NCBI RefSeq assembly: GCF_003752585.1
Contig: NZ_RKHR01000011.1
Coordinates: 1 to 64,000 of the forward strand
Source of the DNA: Sinobacterium caligoides
GTDB lineage: Bacteria; Pseudomonadota; Gammaproteobacteria; Pseudomonadales; Sinobacteriaceae
DNA length: 64,000 bases
Direction of reading: 5' to 3'
Made by a program: the position numbers and the translations under genes. Of this stretch, positions 9,106 through 17,981 are shown one piece after another; the stretch's first letter is position 1, and each line of letters starts with the position of its first letter. The notes beneath the pieces were generated by a model, which worked only from the letters and a program-made list of their open reading frames with translations, was not told where the DNA came from and did not search any database.

Positions 9106-10215
9106 ATGAAAACAATGACAACAGCTATACTTGTGCTCTTGCTATCAACCTCCGCCATTGCCCAAGAATCCCTACGCCTAAACGGTATTACCGTCTACAA
9201 CAAACACACGCAAGATTACTTCATCGCTGCGCTCTTTCTTAAGAAGCGCAACCATTCAGCCGGTACAATATTACAAGCGCCGACACAGGGGAAGATTTCC
9301 TTAAAAATCCTCAAACAACAGCTCTCGGCTCGTCGCTTCAATCAGTATTGGCTGGAGAGCATTTCAATCAATAACAACCAACAACAACTCAACGATTACG
9401 ACAACGATATCCTACGTTTCACCCGCTTGATTAACCAACCACTACTGCGAGAAGACGAGGTCTCTATTACCCTCAACCAGCAAAAGCTCGTCGAGGTGCG
9501 TATCAACAATCAACTTATCGGAAAATTTAACAACGCGGGTTTCTTCAATGTGTTACTAAGGAGTTGGATTGGCAAGCGGCCGCCATCAAGCCAATTCAAA
9601 TCACAACTACTCAACTTAGGCAGCGACCCCAAGACTATCTCTCTCATCAACACTTACACCCACATGCAGGCTTCACCGGAACGGAAAAAGGCATCAGCAG
9701 GCTGGCAAGCCGTAGACACCAAGTCAGGTGCCAACTCGCAAAATAAAAATACCACACCAAAAGCTGTTACCGAGCTTTCCGTCGCTAGTGCCGCTAGCAC
9801 ACCGACAGCGCTCAAACAGCATAGCGAGCCTTCACCTCCGCTAACCGTACACCGACCGAGCAAAGCTACAACGATTACCAAGCAACTCAACGATCACGAC
9901 AGCCTGAAGAAAAAGCAACAGCAAAGTAGGCAGCTCAGCCATCGCTCTAACATACTTAAAGAAACCTATCGCCACATCACTTACCCTAACATTGCCATCG
10001 ACGGCAACCTTGAGGGTGATATTATTCTAACGATTGTTGTTGATCGCAAAGGTGAGGTCATCACTCTGAATCAAAACCAGCTCTCTCCGCATCACTCTCT
10101 CAACAGCGCGGCAATTAAAGCCGTACGTAAGTCCAACTACCCTGCGGCTCCTAACGCACTCGCTGGCGAGGAGTTTGTCGTTAAACTACCGATCAAGTTC
10201 CGCCTACCTAAATAG
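9106..10215 (+). CDS. Secreted chalcone-isomerase-like/TonB C-terminal domain fusion
   Basis: About 369 residues. A cleavable signal peptide (hydrophobic 7-19, AIA|Q) leads into residues 20-170 resembling the bacterial chalcone-isomerase-like domain (LRLNGITVYNKHTQDYFIAALFL; DEVSITLNQQKLVEV). A low-complexity Ser/Thr/Lys/Gln linker (about 190-285) follows. The C-terminal 85 residues form a TonB-type energy-transducer domain (NLEGDIILTIVVDRKGEV; LNSAAIKAVRKSNYPAAP). Canonical TonB is anchored by an N-terminal membrane helix; here a signal peptide seems to release the protein to the periplasm. I start at ATG 9106 with AAGGA upstream rather than the GTG at 9085. Both domain calls are from pattern recognition; function unknown. 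Confidence 0.65.
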   Translation: MKTMTTAILVLLLSTSAIAQESLRLNGITVYNKHTQDYFIAALFLKKRNHSAGTILQAPTQGKISLKILKQQLSARRFNQYWLESISINNNQQQLNDYDNDILRFTRLINQPLLREDEVSITLNQQKLVEVRINNQLIGKFNNAGFFNVLLRSWIGKRPPSSQFKSQLLNLGSDPKTISLINTYTHMQASPERKKASAGWQAVDTKSGANSQNKNTTPKAVTELSVASAASTPTALKQHSEPSPPLTVHRPSKATTITKQLNDHDSLKKKQQQSRQLSHRSNILKETYRHITYPNIAIDGNLEGDIILTIVVDRKGEVITLNQNQLSPHHSLNSAAIKAVRKSNYPAAPNALAGEEFVVKLPIKFRLPK

Positions 10216-10307
10216 CCTTCAGCTCCCCTTCGACTCTAACACTACGACTTTTCCGCCATCTAAGGTAGACTCGATTCGATACCTTCGACACACCGAGACA
10301 ATAAAGA

Positions 10308-11903
10308 ATGCTCTCTCCTGATACGGAACGACTATTTTTCCGCAACTATACTTTCTACAGGATATTTCTTTGCCTGTGCCTGTTAACCATGTTCTTTATA
10401 GAGCTGGAACCAAAAATTATTGGTAACTTATACCCCAACCTATTTGCGCTGAGCATTATTAGTTATGGCGCTGTCTGCCTGGCCAATCTCATCATGCTCG
10501 GCATTACACTATCGACAAAGCAAGTGCGTGGCACTCTGCTGCTCTGTTTTATTATCGACATCACTGTCATCAGCCTACTGTGTTATGCCTCAGGTACGGC
10601 CGGTAATGCCCTCTCTTTGCTACTAATCATTATCATTGCCTCAGGCGCCATCTCCATGGGGCCCACAATTTCTCTCTTGCTCGCCGCTATCGCCACCATT
10701 GCCGTCCTTACTCGCAGTGGCTACCAATACCTCGAACTCGGTAACGGCTACAGCCATTTGTTGCTCTCCGCTGCCGTACAAGGCGTCATTTTCTTCCTCG
10801 CCAGCATATTGGTACAGCGCCTAGCCTATCGCATATTAAAAAGCGAGGAGCTTGCTAGCGAGCAGGCGTCAACCCTCGCCGACCTACAACACCTCAATCA
10901 GCTAATCGTACAGCGCATGCAAACTGGCGTGATAGTAGCCACCAAGCAACATAAGATACGCCTAATAAATAAGGCCGCGCAGCGACTACTGGGTGGTAAC
11001 AAAACCATGCTTAGCACTGCGACACAACAATTACCCAACTTGCTAGCCGATAAGTATGATCGCTGGTTAAACGACCCTCAACAACATTCATTACTTTTTG
11101 AACCCTACGCTTCCGGCCCTAAAATACGGGTTAACTTTGCCCCTCTAAGCCCAAATAATGAGCATGAATCGATCATTTTCCTCGAAGATGATCGACTATT
11201 GGTGCAGCAGGCCCAGCAGATCAAGCTCAGCTCTCTCGGTCGCCTTACCGCTAGCATCGCCCACGAAATCCGCAATCCACTGGGCGCTATTAGTCATGCC
11301 GCACAGCTGCTCAAGGAGAGCGAACAACTTGATAGCGCCGACCTCAAACTATCAAATATAGTACAGAACAACTGCTTGCGGATGAATGACATTATTGAAA
11401 ACGTCCTCAGCATCTCACGACGCGGAGAAACACGTCCAGAGCAACTGTCGATGACCAACTATCTTCGAGAGTTCAAAGAACAATTCCTACACAGTCAACC
11501 GGCCAGTCAAGTGACCCTTGAACTCGAGCATGATATCCACATTAACTTCGACCCAGGGCAATTAAACCAAGTACTCATCAATCTCTGCGAGAATGCCATA
11601 CGTTATAGTCAGCAAGTAAGTGGAGAACAGTCTGTCATTATTCGAGGCTATACCGACGAGAACAATAAACTACCGCAGATAGACATAGTTGATTTTGGTG
11701 CAGGCATCGCCGAAGATAAGATCGATACAGTCTTTGAACCCTTTTACACCACAGAGAGTACCGGCAGTGGGCTAGGCCTGTACCTATGTCGTGAAATGTG
11801 TGAAGCCAATCACACCCTATTGCACTACCAGCGCGATCAACGTGGCAGAAGTTGTTTTAAGCTCACCTTCTCACACCCAATGAAACGCTGGCCTACGAGT
11901 TAA
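10308..11903 (+). CDS. pilS: Sensor histidine kinase PilS
   Basis: A 531-residue kinase. About six hydrophobic segments occupy residues 15-175. A PAS-like linker follows (LNQLIVQRMQTGVIVATKQHKIRLINKAA). The HisKA box SIAHEIRNPLGAISHAAQLL has the phospho-acceptor H319. The ATPase domain has the N box (NLCENAIRY), G1 (DFGAGI) and G2 (GSGLGLYLC). The architecture and the adjacent pilR five nt downstream identify it as PilS, which in Pseudomonas senses PilA in the inner membrane and controls PilR phosphorylation. The likely target, a sigma-54 promoter for pilA, is present at 41376-41390. Confidence 0.93.
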   Translation: MLSPDTERLFFRNYTFYRIFLCLCLLTMFFIELEPKIIGNLYPNLFALSIISYGAVCLANLIMLGITLSTKQVRGTLLLCFIIDITVISLLCYASGTAGNALSLLLIIIIASGAISMGPTISLLLAAIATIAVLTRSGYQYLELGNGYSHLLLSAAVQGVIFFLASILVQRLAYRILKSEELASEQASTLADLQHLNQLIVQRMQTGVIVATKQHKIRLINKAAQRLLGGNKTMLSTATQQLPNLLADKYDRWLNDPQQHSLLFEPYASGPKIRVNFAPLSPNNEHESIIFLEDDRLLVQQAQQIKLSSLGRLTASIAHEIRNPLGAISHAAQLLKESEQLDSADLKLSNIVQNNCLRMNDIIENVLSISRRGETRPEQLSMTNYLREFKEQFLHSQPASQVTLELEHDIHINFDPGQLNQVLINLCENAIRYSQQVSGEQSVIIRGYTDENNKLPQIDIVDFGAGIAEDKIDTVFEPFYTTESTGSGLGLYLCREMCEANHTLLHYQRDQRGRSCFKLTFSHPMKRWPTS

Positions 11904-11908
11904 TAAGA

Positions 11909-13279
11909 ATGAGCAATACCTTAGACGTCATCATCATCGACGATGAACCCGATATCCGGGAGCTACTCGAGATCACCCTGAGTCGCATGGGGCTGAACAC
12001 CACCGCCGTAGAGAATATCAGCAAGGCGAAACAGCTACTCAGCCAAAATGACTACCATCTGTGTCTAACCGATATGCACCTACCCGATGGCAATGGCATT
12101 GAGTTAGTGAGCTATATTCAGCAACACTACTCCCAGCTACCCGTCGCCGTCATCACCGCTTTTGGCAGCATGGAGACCGCCGTTGAGTCACTGAAAGCTG
12201 GTGCTTTTGACTTCGTCTCCAAGCCCATCGATCTCACCCAACTTCGCAAGCTGATCGACAGCGCTCTGAGTTTAAACGCAACAGTAGAGAGCAAAAGTCC
12301 CCCACCAAACCAAGTAGAGCTGCTAGGCGATACCGAGGCCATCACCCAGCTGCGCAGCAAGATAAACAAACTCGCTCGTAGCCAGGCGCCAGTTTATATC
12401 AGCGGCGAGTCCGGCACCGGTAAAGAACTAGTAGCACGACTTATACACAGCAGTGGCCCCCGAGCCGATGGCCCCTTCATACCGGTCAACTGTGGTGCCA
12501 TTCCCGCCGAGCTAATGGAGAGTGAATTCTTCGGCCATAAGAAGGGTAGTTTTACCGGTGCCAGCAGCGATAAGATCGGCCTATTTGAAGCCGCCAACGG
12601 TGGCACTCTGTTCCTTGACGAAGTCGCCGACCTACCACTGGCCATGCAGGTAAAGCTACTGCGCGCAATACAAGAGAAATCGGTACGCGCGGTCGGAGAG
12701 CTAAAAGAAAAAGTCATCGATACCCGCATACTCAGCGCTACCCACAAAGACCTAGCTCTCGAAGTAGAGGAACAACGCTTTCGCTCCGACCTCTACTATC
12801 GACTCAACGTCATTGAGTTGCTGGTCCCTGCACTAAGGCAACGCCCTGCTGACATCCCGATATTGTGTCAGCACATCCTTAATAAACTCATTGCAGAATG
12901 GGGTGGCGAAACACCCTGCCTCACCGATGAAGCCATTGCAGAGTTACAACGCTACGCCTTCCCGGGTAACGTCCGAGAGCTGGAGAATATTCTAGAGCGC
13001 GCCTATACCATGTGCGATGACGACACCATCACCGCAAGCGACCTACACCTTGCTAACAACAGTAAGAACAGTAGCGCCACTCAACACTCAGAACTCTACC
13101 CCAGTATCAGCGGTAAAGAAGAGTTTGATTCGCTTGAGGAGTTTTTATCCAGCATCGAAAAAGAGGCCATCGCCAACGCCTTAGAGGAAACAAAGTGGAA
13201 TAAGACGGCAGCAGCCAAGCTACTTGGTATCTCTTTTAGAGCCCTACGCTATAAGCTGAAGAAACTTAATTTAGAGTAG
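11909..13279 (+). CDS. pilR: Sigma-54-dependent response regulator PilR
   Basis: A 456-residue NtrC-family activator. The receiver domain (1-120) has acidic residues D11-D12, phospho-acceptor D55 (CLTDMHLP) and K105. The AAA+ domain has Walker A GESGTGKE (about 166-173) and the sigma-54 contact loop GSFTGA (213-218), a Ser variant of GAFTGA. The C-terminal Fis-type helix-turn-helix ends with NKTAAAKLLGISFRALRYKLKKLNLE. It is directly downstream of pilS. It should activate pilA from the -24/-12 promoter described at 41376-41390. Confidence 0.94.
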   Translation: MSNTLDVIIIDDEPDIRELLEITLSRMGLNTTAVENISKAKQLLSQNDYHLCLTDMHLPDGNGIELVSYIQQHYSQLPVAVITAFGSMETAVESLKAGAFDFVSKPIDLTQLRKLIDSALSLNATVESKSPPPNQVELLGDTEAITQLRSKINKLARSQAPVYISGESGTGKELVARLIHSSGPRADGPFIPVNCGAIPAELMESEFFGHKKGSFTGASSDKIGLFEAANGGTLFLDEVADLPLAMQVKLLRAIQEKSVRAVGELKEKVIDTRILSATHKDLALEVEEQRFRSDLYYRLNVIELLVPALRQRPADIPILCQHILNKLIAEWGGETPCLTDEAIAELQRYAFPGNVRELENILERAYTMCDDDTITASDLHLANNSKNSSATQHSELYPSISGKEEFDSLEEFLSSIEKEAIANALEETKWNKTAAAKLLGISFRALRYKLKKLNLE

Positions 13280-13331
13280 CTATTTACCCCCTAAATTAGG
13301 TGCACAGCCACCAATAAAAACACTACATTCA

Positions 13332-13366
13332 GCATAACGTTTACAGCAAGGAGGCTAACGTTATGC
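13332..13366 (+). promoter_or_regulatory. Inverted repeat enclosing the fimT ribosome-binding site and start codon
   Basis: GCATAACGTT (13332-13341) and AACGTTATGC (13357-13366) are perfect 10-bp inverted repeats with a 15-nt loop. The loop holds AAGGAGG (13348-13354), a near-consensus ribosome site, while the ATG start (13363-13365) lies in the 3' arm. In mRNA this would form a stem that occludes the start codon. The same DNA could be a dyad bound by a protein; the sequence does not decide between them. Confidence 0.6.
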
Positions 13367-13926
13367 ATACTCTTATTCCCCCCTCGAAGCAGTTCGGTAC
13401 AACCCTTATCGAAATACTGACCGTACTCGCGATTATTACCACCCTAAGCAGCCAACTAGGCGGCTTTGAACACTTACTGATACGCCAACGCATCACCGCC
13501 GACGGCCTAACATTACAGCAACTGCTGAGCCTTGCCCGATATAATGCTGTGCGCCACAACGATAACGTTGTCGTCTGCCCTTACAGTAATCAGCGCTGCA
13601 GCAACAATTGGAATAACGCCATTAGCGTCTTCAGCGACCACGATGGCAACAAACAGATAAACGATAACGATCAACTGTTGCGAGTATGGCAGAGTGAGGG
13701 GCGTGATAGTGACATCAGCTGGAACAATCGACGCTATCTAAGCTTCAAGGCAAATGGAATGAACAAAAATCCTGGCACCTTTACTCTCTGCCCAAAACAC
13801 GGTGAAGATAAGGACAAGCAAGCCAAGATGCTCACCATCAACATGGGGGGGAGAAGTTACTTTCAAAAAGACCACAACCAGGACGGTATAGTCGAAAGTT
13901 ATAACGCAGGCCCTGACTGCGAATGA
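13363..13926 (+). CDS. fimT: FimT/GspH-family minor pseudopilin
   Basis: A 187-residue prepilin-like protein. A 12-residue leader ending in Gly precedes TTLIEILTVLAII, so the prepilin peptidase site is G|T with the conserved Glu at +5. The globular region carries several Cys (VVCPYSNQRC, FTLCPKHG and a terminal DCE) likely to form disulfides. It is the only pilin gene on the plus strand here, directly after pilR as in P. aeruginosa, where fimT is cotranscribed with fimU; here the fimU operon is inverted and converges on it. FimT proteins have been linked to DNA binding during natural transformation in some species; that role is not tested by the sequence. Confidence 0.82.
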   Translation: MHTLIPPSKQFGTTLIEILTVLAIITTLSSQLGGFEHLLIRQRITADGLTLQQLLSLARYNAVRHNDNVVVCPYSNQRCSNNWNNAISVFSDHDGNKQINDNDQLLRVWQSEGRDSDISWNNRRYLSFKANGMNKNPGTFTLCPKHGEDKDKQAKMLTINMGGRSYFQKDHNQDGIVESYNAGPDCE

Positions 13927-13956
13927 TATTCGTCGTCAGGGCTCATCATTAAAACA

Positions 13957-16908
13957 TCAGCCCTTGCGAAGCAACTCCGTCCAACTCAATCGAGTCGTCG
14001 CGCCTGACAGACTGCGCATTGCATCGGGCTCTGGCAGCTTGCCATCGCTGCCAGGCGTGTAACCATTATTGCCCTGCGTCGACGTTTCTGAAGGCAGGCC
14101 GTGGTCGAAATGTTTGCCAGCATAAATTGCGTCCTCACTATCCACTACGCCATCACCATTGCTATCAAAGGCTGACGCCGTTGGGTCCAAACCATCGAGG
14201 GCTTCTACAGCCATCTGCCAGCCACTGCCGCCACCGCTACAGGGAATATTGTCTGGAATCGACGTGTTAAAGAAGACGACGTGGCGGCGCACAAACGGGG
14301 ATACCACTAGTCGCTCACGCTCATCGGGTAGGGCCAACGCCCACCCCTTAGTGCGCTGCCAATCAACTTTATCCCCCGCTGTGATATTTCGCTTGTCCGT
14401 CTGCGTGCTAACTGTCCGCGGCGTCAAGTCGTCGAGCTCAATGCCGCCGATACCATTATCATGCACAGCCAAGAAATGCTGCGTGTCCGTGGTCGTTTTA
14501 TCGCCGCCGGTAACAAACTGACCTGTACCAAACAGTACCACTAAGTTTTTCGTAGTTGTGTCACCATCGTCATCAACATCGGTGTTGTAGAGAATAATCG
14601 GCTGCGTCGTGATCGGTGCCTTTTCGTTGCCAGTATAGAGCGGCTGAGGCTTACCGTCCTTCTTATAGGCGATACCCCAGTCATCTGCGTCATCGGACGA
14701 CAGATCCCAAGCCCACATATTTCCCATCACGTCACCGGCAAAAACTCTATCCGCCGTACTATCACCATCGAGATCATAGAGCCTCGGTGTCGATAAACCA
14801 TTGCGCACGTTGTTATTGGCACTCTCACCATTCTTTGTCGATAACACTAAATAATCCGCGTTTTCACCGCTGCCTTGCTGCCAGCCATCGCTGGGGTCCG
14901 CATCTAAATAGACGATAAACAACTTGGCCTTGCCGTCATGTCCTTCGTTGTCATTAGTGTTATAACCATTACCAAAAATTGCCGCCCAACGACCGTTATT
15001 TAACTGCGCAACCTGAGGGCGACTATAGCTAGCACCCATATCCGGGTGGGTGAACTCCCACATCACCACCTTGTTAGCAGCCTTGTCTGTATTGTGAAAG
15101 CTTGCTGGGTTAGTTACATCAAGAGCGAAAATACTACGCCCCCCAGCACGATTACCGCCGACAATGACACTCCTCCACTTGCCGTTAACGCCTGCATCGG
15201 CATAGGTCGGCGCGAGATCGACATAAAAACGGTGACGATAATCTTTATCAGCGTAGTAATGCAGCCCCTCGCTTAGATCATTGCTATAAACACTGGCAGG
15301 GACAAAAGCCAGCTCTTCATAGCCCATCACTGACTCGACATCAGAAGCGTTGAAGCCATGCAGCATACCGTCGTTAGCCCCAACGTAAACGATCGGTGTA
15401 CGATCTTTGACGGTCTCTTTAAAATCGGCGTAACTAACGCCGCCAACCTTCATATGATCGTCCCACATATTCGCCTTACCCACATACACTGGGGCCGCGT
15501 TAACGATATCGCCAATACGAGACTTACGATCACGCAATGTGCCGCCGTTGCGTATCTCATGTCGATGCTCACCACGGATATAATTCAGATAGTTCTGTGC
15601 TGACGTATCTGTGCCACGTTTAAAGTCCGCTTGTTGATATGACGTCAAATTATCGTAACGGAAGGTTACCCCTTTACCATCATGTTTCTTGCTGTCAGTA
15701 GCAGCTGAATTTAGATCGTTAGAATAATTACTAATGTCGTAGTAGGTGTAAATGACCCGAGCAGACATATCCTGGTCAGACATTTTGTCGATAGTATCAG
15801 CCGTCGTCCAGTTAGCCTCTTCATTAATCGTCCCGTCGCTATTAATCGGGTAAGAGCCCAGCTCGCCTGACCAGCCTGCGGTATTAAAGCGGGCAAAGTA
15901 CACCTCGCTACCATTTTGAATGCTGGAGGTGTTAAAGCTCACCGTCGACGAGCTGCCGACTTTCGCCGCGATATCATTAGAGATTGACTTAAACGCTTCG
16001 TCGAGCGCATTCTCGTCCGCCGTGGGGTAGAACTTGCCCTCCAAACGTGTTCCACCCTCCTCTAGTTTCGGGTCCCCTGTCGCCGCATCACGCAACATCT
16101 TTCCTGTTGCCGTATTTGCACCATAAACACTCTCTTCCGCAAAGCCGATCAAGTAGGTGATGACATTATTAATATGCTCTGGGTCACTAGGATCTGTTAT
16201 GTCTGGCCGAAAGTCAGTGTCATAAAGCTTATGCGTAGCATCAGAGACATAGTATTCTCTATAACTATAGTCTTTAGTTTTATCATAATTTTTAATGTAT
16301 TTAGAAACACCGTCATCTTGTGATGGCGCACCATCTGTCAGTGCGATAATAAAGTTTTTTTGACAGTAATACTGAATAACATCGGAAGCTTTAGGTGCTT
16401 TCGTATCATCGTCCAAGTTGTCGAGAAACTCTTTACTCTGGGGGCTACCATTCTTTTTACTAAAATATCGCCCCAAGCCCTCTAACGACTCAGCTAATGG
16501 AGTGCCGCCACTGGCTCTCGTTGTAGAAATAGCCTGTTTAACATCCTTTTTAACCTGATTATCTAAGTCAGCAATATCATAACGTAAACGCCCACCTTGA
16601 CCTGTATGTCGGCTACTAAACGTACCATAGCCTAGACGAACAAAATCCAACCTATCGACGAGTGATTCCGCCGCCCTCTTAGCCAAATCAATACGACAAG
16701 GCACTCTTGCATTTACGTCATGCCTACAATCACCATTTTTAAGGGAATAGTTCATCGACCCCGAGGTATCAAGTAGCAACATGATATTAGGTCGCACATC
16801 CTCAGACGTCACCATCGGTACTGTGGATAAAGTAGCAGGGCCTGCTAAAAGTGTTTGTGTCGTTAATAACGCCGATACAATCAGGCCTTGTTTATAAATT
16901 CTTTTCAT
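13957..16908 (-). CDS. pilY1: PilY1-type pilus tip adhesin/assembly factor
   Basis: About 983 residues. A signal peptide (1-22, ending TLLAG) is followed by a VWA-like domain with the MIDAS motif DTSGS (D47-S51). The C-terminal half is the PilY1 beta-propeller, with APVYVGKANMW, VYVGANDGMLHGFNA, a Ca-binding loop DLDGDSTAD (about 710) and VVLFGTGQFVTGGD. Near the C-terminus a second loop, DSNGDGVVDSED (14131-14166, about residues 915-926), matches EF-hand/dockerin spacing. The gene is the last of the minor pilin operon. Of the tandem ATGs at 16911 and 16908 I prefer the second, 5 nt from AGGGGA. It supports pilus extension and surface adhesion. Confidence 0.92.
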   Translation of the reverse strand: MKRIYKQGLIVSALLTTQTLLAGPATLSTVPMVTSEDVRPNIMLLLDTSGSMNYSLKNGDCRHDVNARVPCRIDLAKRAAESLVDRLDFVRLGYGTFSSRHTGQGGRLRYDIADLDNQVKKDVKQAISTTRASGGTPLAESLEGLGRYFSKKNGSPQSKEFLDNLDDDTKAPKASDVIQYYCQKNFIIALTDGAPSQDDGVSKYIKNYDKTKDYSYREYYVSDATHKLYDTDFRPDITDPSDPEHINNVITYLIGFAEESVYGANTATGKMLRDAATGDPKLEEGGTRLEGKFYPTADENALDEAFKSISNDIAAKVGSSSTVSFNTSSIQNGSEVYFARFNTAGWSGELGSYPINSDGTINEEANWTTADTIDKMSDQDMSARVIYTYYDISNYSNDLNSAATDSKKHDGKGVTFRYDNLTSYQQADFKRGTDTSAQNYLNYIRGEHRHEIRNGGTLRDRKSRIGDIVNAAPVYVGKANMWDDHMKVGGVSYADFKETVKDRTPIVYVGANDGMLHGFNASDVESVMGYEELAFVPASVYSNDLSEGLHYYADKDYRHRFYVDLAPTYADAGVNGKWRSVIVGGNRAGGRSIFALDVTNPASFHNTDKAANKVVMWEFTHPDMGASYSRPQVAQLNNGRWAAIFGNGYNTNDNEGHDGKAKLFIVYLDADPSDGWQQGSGENADYLVLSTKNGESANNNVRNGLSTPRLYDLDGDSTADRVFAGDVMGNMWAWDLSSDDADDWGIAYKKDGKPQPLYTGNEKAPITTQPIILYNTDVDDDGDTTTKNLVVLFGTGQFVTGGDKTTTDTQHFLAVHDNGIGGIELDDLTPRTVSTQTDKRNITAGDKVDWQRTKGWALALPDERERLVVSPFVRRHVVFFNTSIPDNIPCSGGGSGWQMAVEALDGLDPTASAFDSNGDGVVDSEDAIYAGKHFDHGLPSETSTQGNNGYTPGSDGKLPEPDAMRSLSGATTRLSWTELLRKG

Positions 16909-16946
16909 CATTCTCCCCTGCGCTGTACGCGGTGGCCTAGGTGTTA

Positions 16947-17375
16947 TTAACAGGATTTTTTCCAACAGGATCTATCAGCCCACTTCTTTTCACCGATGCT
17001 ATTTAACTCGAAGTCACCGTCATCACTCATCGCATTAACCGCTTCAGCCCGTATCGTGAACTGATCATCATCCGTTTTATCGGCGATAACTTTCAAACGA
17101 TAATCCCGCTCTCCGTTAGAGCTTCCCTCTGGCACATTCTCATAAAAAATAGATGCTGCAGTTACCACAGAGCCATCACTTTTCGTTTCATAGCTCATCG
17201 TCTCCGCATAATTTCTCTCTAAACGGGCCGAAAACGCCATCAGAGCCGCCTTCGCCTGCGATCGTTTGGCCTCTTTCACATGCTCTTGATAACTTGGCAT
17301 TGCTATCGCTGTAATGATGCCAATAATCGCAATCACGACCAATGTTTCAATTAATGTAAAACCTTGCTGTTTCAT
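16947..17375 (-). CDS. pilE: Minor pilin PilE
   Basis: A 142-residue type IVa pilin-like protein. A very short leader (MKQQG) is followed by [27 protein letters not shown], with Glu at +5 and the Pro of the alpha1 kink. Two Cys near the C-terminus (RSCWKKSC) give a possible D-region disulfide. AAAGG lies 8 nt before the start. It sits between pilX and pilY1, whereas in P. aeruginosa pilE follows pilY1/pilY2 at the operon end. It is expected to join the minor-pilin priming complex at the pilus tip. Confidence 0.88.
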   Translation of the reverse strand: MKQQGFTLIETLVVIAIIGIITAIAMPSYQEHVKEAKRSQAKAALMAFSARLERNYAETMSYETKSDGSVVTAASIFYENVPEGSSNGERDYRLKVIADKTDDDQFTIRAEAVNAMSDDGDFELNSIGEKKWADRSCWKKSC

Positions 17376-17385
17376 TATTGCGCCT

Positions 17386-17979
17386 TTAATTTAAGAAACC
17401 TTTGCGATAATAAGCCTCGACGACCCGCACCGTTTTCTTAGAGCGGCCATAGCCTTTTGCAATGACCCGAAAGGTATGGAAGGTATACGCACCGGTATCG
17501 GCCTTGTTTCCGCCACCGTTAAAAATATTACCGCCTGCATTATCCGAGGCTCCGAAGATATTATTTGCCTTGATAATATCTCCATCCGTATAACCGTTAG
17601 CATCGTTCATCAATTCGATAATATATAGACCATCTTCAATACCGTCGGGGTTGTCGTTCACCGGGCTAGCCCCCACCCACTTACTCGTATCGAAGGCCTC
17701 ATCACCGACGGCAGCCAATCCCTTGGCATAGTGTGGGCCTATTGCGTCAAAAGTGGCTATATCGGCTAGTTTCATATGGCCAATCTCAGATTCTGCTTTC
17801 TTTAACGCCATTTCTGCCGAAGATAATGCCGTCACACTATCAGCTGTTGCCGCGACCATCCGTGCTTGCATAGCGGAGCTGCTAAGCCCAGAAAGAGCCA
17901 ATATACTCGCGGCGATCAACAGCAGTAAAGCCAGCAATAACACTGCACCCTGCTGCTGCTTATATCTCACTTGTCTCAT
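17386..17979 (-). CDS. pilX: Minor pilin PilX
   Basis: A 197-residue protein. The N-terminal segment QQQG|AVLLLALLLLIAASILAL is a prepilin-like leader and helix without the +5 Glu, typical of PilX/GspK-type tip subunits. The end of the protein (FRVIAKGYGRSKKTVRVVEAYY) matches the PilX C-terminal pattern. It begins 2 nt after the pilW stop, with GGAGG in the pilW 3' end as its ribosome site, consistent with translational coupling. It is expected at the pilus tip with PilV, PilW and FimU. Confidence 0.88.
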   Translation of the reverse strand: MRQVRYKQQQGAVLLLALLLLIAASILALSGLSSSAMQARMVAATADSVTALSSAEMALKKAESEIGHMKLADIATFDAIGPHYAKGLAAVGDEAFDTSKWVGASPVNDNPDGIEDGLYIIELMNDANGYTDGDIIKANNIFGASDNAGGNIFNGGGNKADTGAYTFHTFRVIAKGYGRSKKTVRVVEAYYRKGFLN

Positions 17980-17981
17980 TT

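Noticed and set aside
13938-13964. AGGGCT/AGCCCT hairpin between fimT and pilY1 as a terminator
   Set aside because: Only 6 bp with a 15-nt loop, lacking a U-tract, and it runs into the pilY1 coding end.
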